Positions 26,092 to 35,319 of a stretch of DNA of 64,000 bases are shown here, piece by piece. The notes beneath the pieces are model-generated. The model made no database searches and had not been told where the DNA came from. It saw only the letters and a program-made list of their open reading frames with translations. The first letter of the stretch is position 1; every line of letters begins with the position of its first letter. This stretch comes from JAAYJR01 sp964545315 (GTDB lineage Bacteria; Bacteroidota; Bacteroidia; Bacteroidales; Prolixibacteraceae): contig CAZJGI010000013.1 in assembly GCA_964545315.1 (NCBI GenBank), positions 1-64,000 on the forward strand. The letters run 5' to 3'. The position numbers and the translations under genes are program-made.

Positions 26092-27882
26092 TCAGAATCT
26101 TTCGCGTTTAGTATAAGTTGTATGTAACAGATGGTGAGAAATACTCCCGAGAGGTTCTTTAAGGAAATCTTTATACAGTTTTTGCACTTCCGGATTTTCG
26201 TGAGATTTTCTAATAGATAGTCCGGCATCTTCTGCATAAATAGCTTCCGCACGTTTCTGTCTTATTTCCGGGTTCGTAGGTATTGGTTGTCCGCCGCCAC
26301 CCAGGCATCCTCCGGGGCATGCCATGATTTCCACGAAATGGAAATCTGCAGTACCGTTTTTAACAGAATCCATCACTTTTTTCGCATTAACGAGGCCGTG
26401 AGCGACTGCACATTTAAGTTCCACACCGTCCAGGAATGACCATTCAGGAAGAGGATTTTCGATTGTGATAGAAGCTTTTCTCACTCCTTCCATTCCCCTG
26501 ACCGGGGTAATATTAAGATTTTCAAATGGCACTTCGCGACCGGTAACCACTTCGTAGGCAGTACGCAGGGCTGCTTCCATGACTCCGCCTGTTGCTCCGA
26601 AGATCACTCCGGCTCCGGTTGATTCACCCATCAGCCTGTCATATTTTGCAGGAATCAGTTTATCGAAATCAAGTCCGGCCTGTTTGATCATGATTGCCAG
26701 TTCACGGGTTGTCAGCACGTAATCTACATCACGGTATCCGCTATCGAACATTTCAGGGCGGTATGCTTCATATTTTTTGGCAGTGCATGGCATGATGGAT
26801 ACTGATATTATTTTTTCAGGATCTAATTTTCGTGCTTTAGCATAATATGTTTTTGCCAGTGCCCCAAACATCTGCTGTGGTGATTTACATGTTGACAGGT
26901 TTTCCAGGTATTCAGGATAGAGATGCTCTATATATTTTATCCAACCTGGAGAACATGATGTAGCCATAGGCAGCCTCACGTTTTCGTCTTTATCCACCAG
27001 TGCTTTTTTCAAACGTGTCAACAATTCTGTTCCCTCTTCTACTATTGTAAGGTCGGCTGTAAAATCGGTATCCAGGACTGAATCAAATCCCAATCTTTTC
27101 AGTGCGGCAACCATTCTGCCTGTAAGGGCTTCTCCCGGCTCATGGCCTAGTTCTTCTCCAATTCCCACACGAACAGCCGGTGCTGTTTGCACTACCACAT
27201 GTTTTGAAGGATCGGCGATTGCTTCCCAAACCTCTTCAATATAATTTTTTTCAACCAGGGCTCCGGTAGGGCAATGGTTAACACATTGACCGCAATTTGT
27301 ACATACCACATCATTCATGGATTTTTCCAGGAATGTGGATATTTTCATTTTATCACCTTTGTAGGCTACAGTCAATGCATTTACTCCCTGAAGTTCAGCA
27401 CATGTTCTTACGCAACGCTGGCAGCGGATACATTTGCTGTCATCTTTCATGATGGAAGGCGAAAACATGTCAATTGTATAATTTTTCAGAGGAGACAGTT
27501 CAATGAAGTCCTGAGTCATGATCTTATATTCAGATGCCAGTACCTGTAATTCGCAGTTACCGTTCCTGTAACATTTTGTACAGTCGGCATTGTGCTCTGA
27601 AAGGAGCAATTCTATTATATGTTTTCTTGAATTTCTTACTTTCAAGCTGTTTGTAAGGATTTCCATACCTTCCTCGCATGGAGTTGCACATGATGCAGAA
27701 AGCCTTTTTTGTCCAACAACTTCAACAATACAAACACGACAGTTACCTGCTACGCAAAGGTCTTTATGATAACAGAGGGTAGGTATTTTTATACCCTCTA
27801 ATTCGGCAGCTTCAAGGATGGTTTTGCCTGCTTCAACGCTTACAGGTATTCCGTTTATGGTAATATTTAATTTTTTTGCCAT
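26092..27882 (-). CDS. hndD: [FeFe] hydrogenase catalytic subunit (group A, HndD/HydA type)
   Basis: 596-residue catalytic subunit of an NAD-linked, probably electron-bifurcating hydrogenase. Order: N-terminal [2Fe-2S] ferredoxin domain (CYHKDLCVAGNCRVC), the His-Cys3 cluster segment (HNADCTKCYRNGNCELQ), two [4Fe-4S] motifs (CIRCQRCVRTC and CTNCGQCVNHCPTGAL), then the H-domain. H-cluster motifs: L1 TSCSPGW, L2 MPCTAKKYE, L3 EIMACPGGCLGGGGQP, and a C-terminal small-subunit-like tail (RAEAIYAEDAGLSIRKSHENP). L1 has Ser where many enzymes have a second Cys. It follows hndC by 18 nt. Maturases HydEFG are not in the window. Confidence 0.93.
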   Translation of the reverse strand: MAKKLNITINGIPVSVEAGKTILEAAELEGIKIPTLCYHKDLCVAGNCRVCIVEVVGQKRLSASCATPCEEGMEILTNSLKVRNSRKHIIELLLSEHNADCTKCYRNGNCELQVLASEYKIMTQDFIELSPLKNYTIDMFSPSIMKDDSKCIRCQRCVRTCAELQGVNALTVAYKGDKMKISTFLEKSMNDVVCTNCGQCVNHCPTGALVEKNYIEEVWEAIADPSKHVVVQTAPAVRVGIGEELGHEPGEALTGRMVAALKRLGFDSVLDTDFTADLTIVEEGTELLTRLKKALVDKDENVRLPMATSCSPGWIKYIEHLYPEYLENLSTCKSPQQMFGALAKTYYAKARKLDPEKIISVSIMPCTAKKYEAYRPEMFDSGYRDVDYVLTTRELAIMIKQAGLDFDKLIPAKYDRLMGESTGAGVIFGATGGVMEAALRTAYEVVTGREVPFENLNITPVRGMEGVRKASITIENPLPEWSFLDGVELKCAVAHGLVNAKKVMDSVKNGTADFHFVEIMACPGGCLGGGGQPIPTNPEIRQKRAEAIYAEDAGLSIRKSHENPEVQKLYKDFLKEPLGSISHHLLHTTYTKRERF

Positions 27883-27900
27883 TGTCTTGATTTTATAATA

Positions 27901-29085
27901 TTAATAGATCATTTCTTCACGGAAGTTTTCTACAATTGAAGAGAAGGAGTTTGCAACAGACTGACCCAGTCCGCACTTTGCAGTTAACTGCATAGTTTCC
28001 GTGAGCTTTAATAGTTTATCAAGATATGATGCAGGTTTTTTGCCTGCTTTCACAGCTTTGATACCCAGTAAAAGTTGCTGACAACCTACCCTGCAGGGAG
28101 TACATTGTCCACATGATTCTTCCCTAAAGAACTCGAGATAGTTATCCAATACATTAAACATCGACCTTGAGCTGTTGAAAAGCATCATTGATCCTCCTGT
28201 AGGTAAGGATATTCCAACGAGTTTTCCTTCATATCCAATGGCTGTATCGCTAAATTTTTTGCGTGGCACCAGAAACCCTGATGCACCGCCTACCTGAACA
28301 GCCTTCGTATCGCCGTCTCCGAACTCATAAACAAAATCCTGAAGGCTCATTCCCAGTTCAAGTTCGTATATTCCCGGTTTGGGAGTATCGCCTGAAACAG
28401 AGAATAATTTAGTGCCCCTTGAATACTGTACACCCAGATCATAAAACTTTTTGGCTCCGTACTTGAATATTGTAAATGTATGAACAAGGGTTTCTACATT
28501 ATTAACAACAGTTGGCATTCCCATAAATCCTGCTTGTGTCGGGAATGGAGGCTTGTTCCTGGGTTCACCACGCCTTCCTTCCATTGATTCCATAAGAGCG
28601 GTTTCTTCACCACATATATAAGCACCACTTCCCATGAATATTTTAACTTTAAAATCAAGATTTATCTCCTTACAGTAATAATGAAATTCATTAATGGCTT
28701 TATTGAGTTCATCCTTCAGGAATGTATATTCACCTCTCAGGTAAATAAATCCTTCCTTGCTGCCTGTTACATAACCGCAAACAGCCATAGCTGTAAGCAC
28801 TTTGTACGGTACTTTTGATAAAATTTCACGATCCTTAAAAGTTCCCGGCTCTCCCTCATCTGCATTACAGATAACATATTTTTGGGGAGCTTTAGATTCA
28901 GATGTTAATTTCCATTTAAGCCCTGTAGGAAATCCCGCACCTCCACGGCCTTTTAATTCAGAACTTATAAGTTCGTTAATGATCTCTTCCGGTTTCCTTT
29001 TTATGGTAGAGGAAAGCACTTGTTCCCATTCATTTTCATTTTTGAAAATGAAATCTACCCTTTTTAACTGATATGAGTATGCCAT
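27901..29085 (-). CDS. hndC: NADH-binding subunit of the hydrogenase (NuoF/HydB-like, short form)
   Basis: 394 residues; carries FMN and the NAD(H) site. LKGRGGAGFPTGLKW forms the glycine-rich nucleotide loop, NADEGEPGTFKDRE and AYICGEETALMESMEGRRGEPR are the FMN/NADH signatures, and ESCGQCTPCRVGC is the [4Fe-4S] motif. Compared with the roughly 600-residue bifurcating HydB proteins, it lacks both the N-terminal thioredoxin-like [2Fe-2S] part and the C-terminal 2x[4Fe-4S] ferredoxin part, so its length is nearer to complex I NuoF. Located between hndA and hndD in a three-gene operon. Confidence 0.9.
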   Translation of the reverse strand: MAYSYQLKRVDFIFKNENEWEQVLSSTIKRKPEEIINELISSELKGRGGAGFPTGLKWKLTSESKAPQKYVICNADEGEPGTFKDREILSKVPYKVLTAMAVCGYVTGSKEGFIYLRGEYTFLKDELNKAINEFHYYCKEINLDFKVKIFMGSGAYICGEETALMESMEGRRGEPRNKPPFPTQAGFMGMPTVVNNVETLVHTFTIFKYGAKKFYDLGVQYSRGTKLFSVSGDTPKPGIYELELGMSLQDFVYEFGDGDTKAVQVGGASGFLVPRKKFSDTAIGYEGKLVGISLPTGGSMMLFNSSRSMFNVLDNYLEFFREESCGQCTPCRVGCQQLLLGIKAVKAGKKPASYLDKLLKLTETMQLTAKCGLGQSVANSFSSIVENFREEMIY

Positions 29086-29097
29086 AGCTTCCTGGAT

Positions 29098-29568
29098 TTA
29101 TATGTTTTCTTTCATGTAACCTGTTAAAATCTCTCTTATCTTTTCAGGAGTTACTTCAGTATAAACCTGATCGTTTATGAGTATTGCAGGAGCCTTGTGG
29201 CACCATCCCAAACAGTTGGTTTCCAAAAGAGTGAACCTTTTGTCGGGAGTAGTTTCCCCCACATTTATCTTTAACATGTCCTGAATGGCAAAAAGTATCT
29301 GATTTTTGCCTTTCATTGCACAAGTTATAGTTTTACAAACCCTGATGATATACTTACCTACCGGTTTTGTTTCCAGGAATGAATAAAATGTGGCGGTGCC
29401 AAAAACTTCTGCCGCCGGAATATCCAGCTCCCGGGCAATTTCTACCATTGAGTACTCAGACAGGAATTTCTCTTGTTTGACCAAACCTTGCATGACAGGA
29501 AGAAGGCTCTCCCTGTTTCTCCCATGTTGGTCGGCCAGTTCCTTGATTAATGTTTTTATGGAATCCAT
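29098..29568 (-). CDS. hndA: [2Fe-2S] NuoE-like hydrogenase subunit
   Basis: 156-residue thioredoxin-fold subunit passing electrons between FMN and the catalytic subunit. The four cluster cysteines are visible: CKTITC (Cys-x4-Cys) and, about 36 residues later, CLGWC (Cys-x3-Cys). The N-terminal helices include EIARELDIPAAEVFGTATFYSF, typical of NuoE. First gene of the minus-strand operon, 12 nt before hndC. No hndB is present between them. Confidence 0.92.
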   Translation of the reverse strand: MDSIKTLIKELADQHGRNRESLLPVMQGLVKQEKFLSEYSMVEIARELDIPAAEVFGTATFYSFLETKPVGKYIIRVCKTITCAMKGKNQILFAIQDMLKINVGETTPDKRFTLLETNCLGWCHKAPAILINDQVYTEVTPEKIREILTGYMKENI

Positions 29569-29826
29569 AGATAATTTTATATTTTTTAAGGTAATTAAAA
29601 ATCGGCCATAAAAATAAACATTGATTTATAATAAATGAAGTTATTTATACGCTAGCCGACTGTTCTAGAACATGGTTTTCGTATTGTAAATCAGACTAAA
29701 TATAAATAAGGAAAAAATTCTTTTAATATTAAGAATTAAAAAATAATTTTTAGAGTCATGCAACTTTTTTGTATATTACTACGTCTTATAATATGTAAGC
29801 ATCTTTTTTTAATTTTCAATAAAGCC

Positions 29827-30225
29827 ATGAAGACAATTTTATATCTGTTTTTATTTTATTTTCTTTTAATATTACCCGGTTTCAGTAGTGCGCAGTTTCT
29901 GTCTGTTTCAGGATATATAAAAAATTCAGCAACTGACAGGGGTATTTTAAATGCATCAATATTTGAAACCGATTCCGGGATAGGTACGATTTCGAATAAA
30001 AACGGATATTACAGGCTACTCCTTCGTCCGGGAGAACAAAAAATAATTATTTCCAGAACAGGTTTTGAATCTTATACTACAAATTTTGTACTTACTAAGG
30101 ATACTGTTATTTCGATTGATTTGAAAGGAGAATCTTTGCCGGCAGGTAAAATGATCGTGGAAAATGACAAAAAAAATAGTTCCGACAGCATTAAGGTTTC
30201 AAAATCAAAAACTGAAAAAAAGTAA
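29827..30225 (+). CDS. exported carboxypeptidase-regulatory-like domain protein
   Basis: About 132 residues from the ATG at 29827, chosen because the signal peptide (KTILYLFLFYFLLILPGFSSAQ) begins there; an in-frame ATG at 29758 only adds an unrelated hydrophobic stretch. The mature part FLSVSGYIKNSATDRGILNASIF and SNKNGYYRLLLRPGEQKIIISRTGFES is the seven-stranded CarboxypepD_reg-like (DUF4480-type) domain that begins many TonB-dependent receptors. Here it stands alone, with a Lys/Ser-rich tail and no barrel. Convergent, 1 nt apart, with the PafA-like gene. Function unknown. Confidence 0.7.
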   Translation: MKTILYLFLFYFLLILPGFSSAQFLSVSGYIKNSATDRGILNASIFETDSGIGTISNKNGYYRLLLRPGEQKIIISRTGFESYTTNFVLTKDTVISIDLKGESLPAGKMIVENDKKNSSDSIKVSKSKTEKK

Positions 30226-30226
30226 T

Positions 30227-31864
30227 TTATTCAATAATTTTCAACGATGCGCCCTGACATTTGTCAGGATACGGGATTTGTAGTATTTCACATAATGTTG
30301 GCATTATGTCAATTGCATTATGCTTATTGCTATGAGTGCCGGGTACAATTGACCGGCCGTAAAAGACCAGCGGAATATGCGACTGGTCTGTATAGTTTAC
30401 CTTTTTGAATTTATATGAAGGTTGCCACCCCTCTTTTAACAGGAACAATATATCCCCTGAGCGGTTTTTAAAATATGACTGGCAGATTGCGGACATCAGA
30501 CCGTGAGAAGCAGTTCCCTGTCCGATTTGATATTCCGTAAGTGATAGTTGAACACCTTCAAACTGGTTAATAAAATTTGATGTTTCATTTCTTATATCAT
30601 TTAAATCCAGTTTATTTTTTTTAATCAATTCATAGTCAAGGTAAATTTGAGAATCGTCATAATGCCTTATCCATTTCTCCTGACCGAAAGTTATATTTAA
30701 AAATGAAGTTAACAGGGCAATTGCATTTTCAGTAGAGAAATGATCAACCGGAAAATGAAACTCTTCCTTTAAATAATCAACAGTGTAAGAGGCAGATGTA
30801 TTTGCTGTAAGGAAGAAAAGCACATTATTTTTTCCATATTTATTCTCAGCAAATGTTATAAGTTCTGCAAGGTATTTATCCATATAAAGATAAGTATCCT
30901 GCATTTCAATTGAAACAGGACCAAAAGTTCCATGTTCGTAATCCATTGATGAAAAAGTAATTGTAACGAAGTCCGTTATATCATCTTCACCAACAGATTC
31001 ATTTTCTAACAGGCTGATGGCAAAGTCTTTCATGATAAGATTAGCATAGGGTGTTGTTTTTAGCGGAGTCAGGCTTTCTGCCTGACGTGTGTACTGTCCC
31101 AACTTGTGCGGGAATATGTTCCATTTTCCAAAATACCCTTTTTCCAGCAGATAGTCGTCTGTTACACTTTCGGTATATTCGGTTTCAGGCAAAAGGGTAA
31201 CCCAGTTGCGTGCGCTGTACATATTCGGATAGTTTTCATTGTTGAATTTAATGACCCATTCAGGAAAGGTGTTTATATAGAATGAACTGGATATCATTTT
31301 TCCTGATTCAGGATCCAGCCAATATGCGCCGTCAGCTGCATGTCCGGCAGAGAAGATAGCTGTTTCCCTGTTCATGGCTGCGCTAAAGACCAAAGCTTTA
31401 CCCCTTGTGAAAACTTTCAGATTATCCGTTATGGTAGAAGACAGGAGTTTTTTTGGTGATGCATTGCCCCATTCTGTATCTGAACCTACGGTGAAATAGT
31501 AATCATCTTCAGTACAATCTGTTTCTTTTTCTCTAAACCTGTCATACCATGTTGTCCCTACTATTCCGTGCATTGAGGGAGTGGAACCGGTAAAAAGTGT
31601 TGCTGTTCCTGTTGCATAGCTTTGTATGTGCTGTGTCATATTAATATTTGTAAAGACTGCTCCTTCTGAATATAATTTTTTAAAACCGCTATCTTCAAAT
31701 TTATTCCAGTAACGTTGCACATAATCCGGACGCATATTTTCAATCAATAATCCGATAACTACCTTTGGTTTTTGCCCGGGATTGTTTTGAAAAGATGATG
31801 TTTGGGCTTGTCCGCCGACAGAAATCATAATACAAAGCAGAAATGATGACAATATATTTTTCAT
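30227..31864 (-). CDS. alkaline-phosphatase-superfamily protein (PafA-like), probably degenerate
   Basis: About 545 residues from the ATG at 31864, which opens the signal peptide (KNILSSFLLCIMISVGGQAQ). The fold is that of PafA-type phosphatases: ENMRPDYVQRYW, FTGSTPSMHGIVGTTWYDR, FSSMDYEHGTFGP and IPLVFYGRSIVPGTH line up with family landmarks. Several metal or catalytic positions differ: the first Asp (usual DQMRPDY) is Glu, the TxPGH nucleophile segment reads SYATGT, and the TADHG Asp-His pair reads TANTSA. I infer loss of the usual phosphatase chemistry, leaving perhaps a binding role. Family placement is firm; inactivity is inference by eye alignment. Confidence 0.75.
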   Translation of the reverse strand: MKNILSSFLLCIMISVGGQAQTSSFQNNPGQKPKVVIGLLIENMRPDYVQRYWNKFEDSGFKKLYSEGAVFTNINMTQHIQSYATGTATLFTGSTPSMHGIVGTTWYDRFREKETDCTEDDYYFTVGSDTEWGNASPKKLLSSTITDNLKVFTRGKALVFSAAMNRETAIFSAGHAADGAYWLDPESGKMISSSFYINTFPEWVIKFNNENYPNMYSARNWVTLLPETEYTESVTDDYLLEKGYFGKWNIFPHKLGQYTRQAESLTPLKTTPYANLIMKDFAISLLENESVGEDDITDFVTITFSSMDYEHGTFGPVSIEMQDTYLYMDKYLAELITFAENKYGKNNVLFFLTANTSASYTVDYLKEEFHFPVDHFSTENAIALLTSFLNITFGQEKWIRHYDDSQIYLDYELIKKNKLDLNDIRNETSNFINQFEGVQLSLTEYQIGQGTASHGLMSAICQSYFKNRSGDILFLLKEGWQPSYKFKKVNYTDQSHIPLVFYGRSIVPGTHSNKHNAIDIMPTLCEILQIPYPDKCQGASLKIIE

Positions 31865-31988
31865 ATTTTTTACATTCAATTTGAGGGCCTAAAATAACAA
31901 AGTAATTATTGATTTCAAAGTTAGCATGTGATCAATGAAAAATGTGTTGCATGAATAAAAATATTTACTTTGTAAAAAATTGTGGTGA

Positions 31989-33329
31989 GTGAAAGAGATC
32001 ATGAAGAGGATATATTCCAAAAATTTAGTTCAGCCTGTTCGCCGGATTAATGTTATTACAATGGGATGCTCAAAGAACCTGGTTGATTCCGAGGTTTTAA
32101 TGGGGCAGATGGAACGGAGTGAATTTGAAGTGTATCATGATGCTGAAGGAACAGGCTATGACGCTGTTATAATTAATACATGCGGATTTATTCATGATGC
32201 AAAGCAGGAATCGATTGATATGATCCTTCAATATGCTGATGCAAAATTAAGGGGTGAAATAGGCAGACTTTATGTGATGGGTTGTCTTTCTCAAAGATAC
32301 ATGAAAGAACTTGAACACGAAATCCCTGAGGTTGATCGGTACTTCGGAAAGTTCGACATAAAAGCTGTTACTTCTGAGTTGAACATCACTTTTCAGCCTG
32401 AACATATCCATGAACGTAAAATTACAACTCCATCGTATTATTCATATCTTAAAATATCAGAAGGGTGTTCCAGAACATGTGCTTTTTGCGCAATACCTTT
32501 AATGACAGGAAAATATAAATCAGTACCGGTTGAGAACCTTGTTTCAGAAGCAGAATATCTATCAAAGCAGGGAGTCCGTGAACTTTTATTAATAGCTCAG
32601 GATTTGTCATATTATGGCAAAGACATATATGGAAAAAATAAATTATCTGAATTAACAGGTTTGATATCAGCAATTGATAATATAGAATGGATAAGGCTTC
32701 ATTATCTATATCCGTCAAATGTACAGTATGATCTTGCGGATGTTATGCTGAATATTCCGAAAGTATGCAAATACCTTGACATACCTCTTCAGCATATATC
32801 TGATCCTGTGTTGAAGAGAATGCGCCGCAGAGTTACCCGCAGTCAGATTGAATCTATAATTGAACATTTTAGGAAAAGGGTAGGGGGGATATCCTTGAGA
32901 ACAACCATGATGGTAGGTTTCCCGGGAGAGACTGAAGCTGATTTTGAGGAACTTAAAAAATTTATAATTGATGCAAAATTTGAAAGGTTAGGCGTATTTT
33001 CATACTCACATGAGGAGGGTACATTTGCAGCACGAAAATATGAAGATAATATTCCCGGGGAGGTTAAACAGGCCCGTGCAGGGGAATTGATGGAAATACA
33101 ACGGGGTATATCAGCGGAACTCAATAATAAGAAAATTGGAATGATATATAAAGTTATTATTGACCGTAAGGAAGGTAACAAATATGTCGGCCGCACTGAA
33201 TTTGACTCTCCCGAAGTTGATGGTGAGGTCTATATCAGTTCAGGGCCCGAACTGGAAACGGGCAGCTTTTATCAGGTAAAAATAACCGGAGCTGATGAAT
33301 ATGACCTTTATGGTCATGTCCTTAAATAA
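31989..33329 (+). CDS. rimO: ribosomal protein S12 methylthiotransferase RimO
   Basis: 446-residue radical-SAM enzyme that adds a methylthio group to Asp88/89 of ribosomal protein S12. The N-terminal MTTase domain carries its cluster cysteines in VITMGCSKNLVDSEV, INTCGF and VMGCLSQRY. The radical-SAM motif is GCSRTCAFCAIP, with LLIAQDLSYYG typical of RimO rather than MiaB. The C-terminal TRAM domain is YVGRTEFDSPEVDGEVYI. GTG at 31989 is taken as start; ATG at 32001 (MKRIYSKN) is equally plausible. Monocistronic. Confidence 0.93.
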   Translation: MKEIMKRIYSKNLVQPVRRINVITMGCSKNLVDSEVLMGQMERSEFEVYHDAEGTGYDAVIINTCGFIHDAKQESIDMILQYADAKLRGEIGRLYVMGCLSQRYMKELEHEIPEVDRYFGKFDIKAVTSELNITFQPEHIHERKITTPSYYSYLKISEGCSRTCAFCAIPLMTGKYKSVPVENLVSEAEYLSKQGVRELLLIAQDLSYYGKDIYGKNKLSELTGLISAIDNIEWIRLHYLYPSNVQYDLADVMLNIPKVCKYLDIPLQHISDPVLKRMRRRVTRSQIESIIEHFRKRVGGISLRTTMMVGFPGETEADFEELKKFIIDAKFERLGVFSYSHEEGTFAARKYEDNIPGEVKQARAGELMEIQRGISAELNNKKIGMIYKVIIDRKEGNKYVGRTEFDSPEVDGEVYISSGPELETGSFYQVKITGADEYDLYGHVLK

Positions 33330-33379
33330 GATGTATTTCATTTTCCGATACCAGGAGAAATATAACTGAAATTATTGAA

Positions 33380-34384
33380 TCAGGGCTTTTTAATTCTCTC
33401 ACCATCAAACAGGTAAATAATGGACAATTGTTGTTGTTGGTCCGGATCATTCCAGTCGATAAGATGAAAGGAGAGGTTAAACCTTCCCTTAACCCTTGGA
33501 TGATTTATGAAAAACCATATTATATCAGTACGCCAGTAATTTTGAGTTCTGTAAAACCTGTCGCCATAAGCAAATTCATTCCCGTCCCCACTTTTCATAA
33601 CGGATTTGATCCCATAGTTTTTATATCTTCCTTCTGCCTCCGCATAAAAACTGTTTGCCGTAATAAACCCATCAGTTATACCACGGTCCCTGAACATTGA
33701 AGTGAGTATGCCGGCTTTTATGTTGCCTGTGAATGTTTTTTCTGCAGGAGTTCTTATTCCTGCCTGAACTGAATAACCAAAATAATCTTTAATCTGGTCC
33801 CCGGGTATGTCTATTGCCGCTCCTGCATCATGGAAAAGCAGCAGGTAATTTTGGACAAATAAAAGTTTGTGAAATACTTCACCGGAAAAACCGGCCATGA
33901 AATTTTCACGGTTATAATCGGTCTGTCTGCTTACCCAGTCGACAAATCCGGCTTCATGTCCCCATGCCCATTGAATTTTTCCGAAAAGTCCTTCTATATT
34001 AGGGCGGTAATAGAGTAAGGTATCCGTCAGCATTGCAAGAGGAAAATTTATTGTTCCCCTCCTTGGAAAAGCGCCAAATTTAAATTCTTTTATTTTATCA
34101 GTATATTGATAATACAGAGTTAGGTTAGGCTTTTTATAATCAATATCACTCCCAAATTCCAAAAGGTGGCTTATGCCTGTCCTGATTCTGTGGTTTTCAA
34201 ATTTCAGGCCTGCTTCAAAAGCTCCCCTGCTTCCCAGGATTGTTTGTGACATTGCTTTCCTGCTGAAAAATTCCCTGTTATCACCGATTCCTTCAAATGA
34301 AACAAGATACTCAATATTCTGGGCTTTCCCCGGGATGGAAAAAGTCACCAATAGCAGCATTAATATTTTTCCGGTAATTTTCAT
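33380..34384 (-). CDS. outer-membrane beta-barrel protein, unknown
   Basis: 334 residues with a signal peptide (KITGKILMLLLVTFSIPGKA, then QNIEYLVSF). The rest is an alternating pattern of amphipathic strands with aromatic girdles (LTLYYQYTDKIKEFKFGAF, FYAEAEGRYKNYGIKSVMK) ending in a strand with Phe (LSIIYLFDGERIKKP nearby). This is typical of a 14-16-stranded porin-like barrel, but no named family is recognised. It lies convergent to rimO and upstream of nothing obviously related, so its cargo is unknown. Confidence 0.6.
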   Translation of the reverse strand: MKITGKILMLLLVTFSIPGKAQNIEYLVSFEGIGDNREFFSRKAMSQTILGSRGAFEAGLKFENHRIRTGISHLLEFGSDIDYKKPNLTLYYQYTDKIKEFKFGAFPRRGTINFPLAMLTDTLLYYRPNIEGLFGKIQWAWGHEAGFVDWVSRQTDYNRENFMAGFSGEVFHKLLFVQNYLLLFHDAGAAIDIPGDQIKDYFGYSVQAGIRTPAEKTFTGNIKAGILTSMFRDRGITDGFITANSFYAEAEGRYKNYGIKSVMKSGDGNEFAYGDRFYRTQNYWRTDIIWFFINHPRVKGRFNLSFHLIDWNDPDQQQQLSIIYLFDGERIKKP

Positions 34385-34471
34385 CGAAAGGGATATAATA
34401 ATTTTTCGCTAAAGTAATAATTTGATAAACTATTCAGATTTAAATATGAAGAAATAACCTCATATTAAATA

Positions 34472-35311
34472 TTAGAATGTATATAATAAAGAGACACCGT
34501 TTTGTTTTCCGGTTTTAAAAGGTAATATATCAAATCTTCGCAGATGTTGATTGTCCCATTTATACTGGTGTGTGAGAAGTATCAGTTCGGTTGACATGAT
34601 TCCGATACCTGCCCCTGCGAGCACATCGGAGAGCCAGTGGGCACCTTTAGCCAGGCGCAGGACACCGACTGACGCAGCACATGAGTAAGCCCCGATGCTG
34701 TACCAGACATTTGAGCTCCCGTATTCCCTGTGCATCAGGTGGGCAAGACAAAAAGCCTTACTGGTGTGACCTGAGGGGAATGAACGTAAGTCTCCGCCGG
34801 GCCTCTCCACGTTGGTAAGGTATTTCAGACGGTCGGTAATTATGCTGTTAAATAAAAAACTTTTTACAGCTAAGGCAGTCGTGTTGCCAAAGTTATTCTC
34901 ACCCCGCACCCCAATGGCTTTTAATGCATAAACAGCAGCCAGAGGAGCATACTGTGCATAATCGTCTAATTTTCCGGTATACCGGCAATTATCCTGGAAA
35001 TAGTCGTTAATATTCTCTTTTATTCCTGTCATAAAATGTAAAGCAGTTCCGCCTGATATCAGCAGGGCAGGGGCGATGAAGGGCTTTATACCCTTTTTTT
35101 CAAACGGGTACCTGAAATTTAAGTTATGGATTGAATCAGGATTATTATTAAGGATGCCTGTGTGGATTGCATACAGATTGAAATCATTATTGTTTTTATG
35201 ATCATCTTCATTTTCTGAAAAGGTAAGTATTTTTGACTGACTTTGAATGCACAGTATAAATAATAAAGCAGTAATTATAAACCGGTATATACCTATTTTT
35301 TTATCCGGCAT
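34472..35311 (-). CDS. PAP2 family phosphatase
   Basis: 279-residue membrane-associated phosphatase. The acid-phosphatase triad of motifs is present: KYLTNVERPGG (KxxxxxxRP), SFPSGHTSKAF (PSGH) and AKGAHWLSDVLAG (third motif with His and Asp, Ala replacing the usual Ser-Arg start). An N-terminal helix (FIITALLFILCIQS) anchors or exports it. Likely dephosphorylates lipid phosphates such as undecaprenyl or phosphatidylglycerol phosphate. Its start region AAGAAAAAATGCCGGATAAAAA is repeated ahead of the MNT gene (see the direct repeat), so the HEPN-MNT pair appears inserted just upstream. Confidence 0.85.
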   Translation of the reverse strand: MPDKKIGIYRFIITALLFILCIQSQSKILTFSENEDDHKNNNDFNLYAIHTGILNNNPDSIHNLNFRYPFEKKGIKPFIAPALLISGGTALHFMTGIKENINDYFQDNCRYTGKLDDYAQYAPLAAVYALKAIGVRGENNFGNTTALAVKSFLFNSIITDRLKYLTNVERPGGDLRSFPSGHTSKAFCLAHLMHREYGSSNVWYSIGAYSCAASVGVLRLAKGAHWLSDVLAGAGIGIMSTELILLTHQYKWDNQHLRRFDILPFKTGKQNGVSLLYTF

Positions 35312-35319
35312 TTTTTCTT
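35298..35319. repeat. 22-bp direct repeat, copy 1 (PAP2 start)
   Basis: TTTTTATCCGGCATTTTTTC plus TT, identical to 36020-36041 over 22 nt. It spans the ribosome-entry region and first codons (Met-Pro-Asp-Lys) of PAP2 and touches the HEPN stop codon. Confidence 0.9.
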
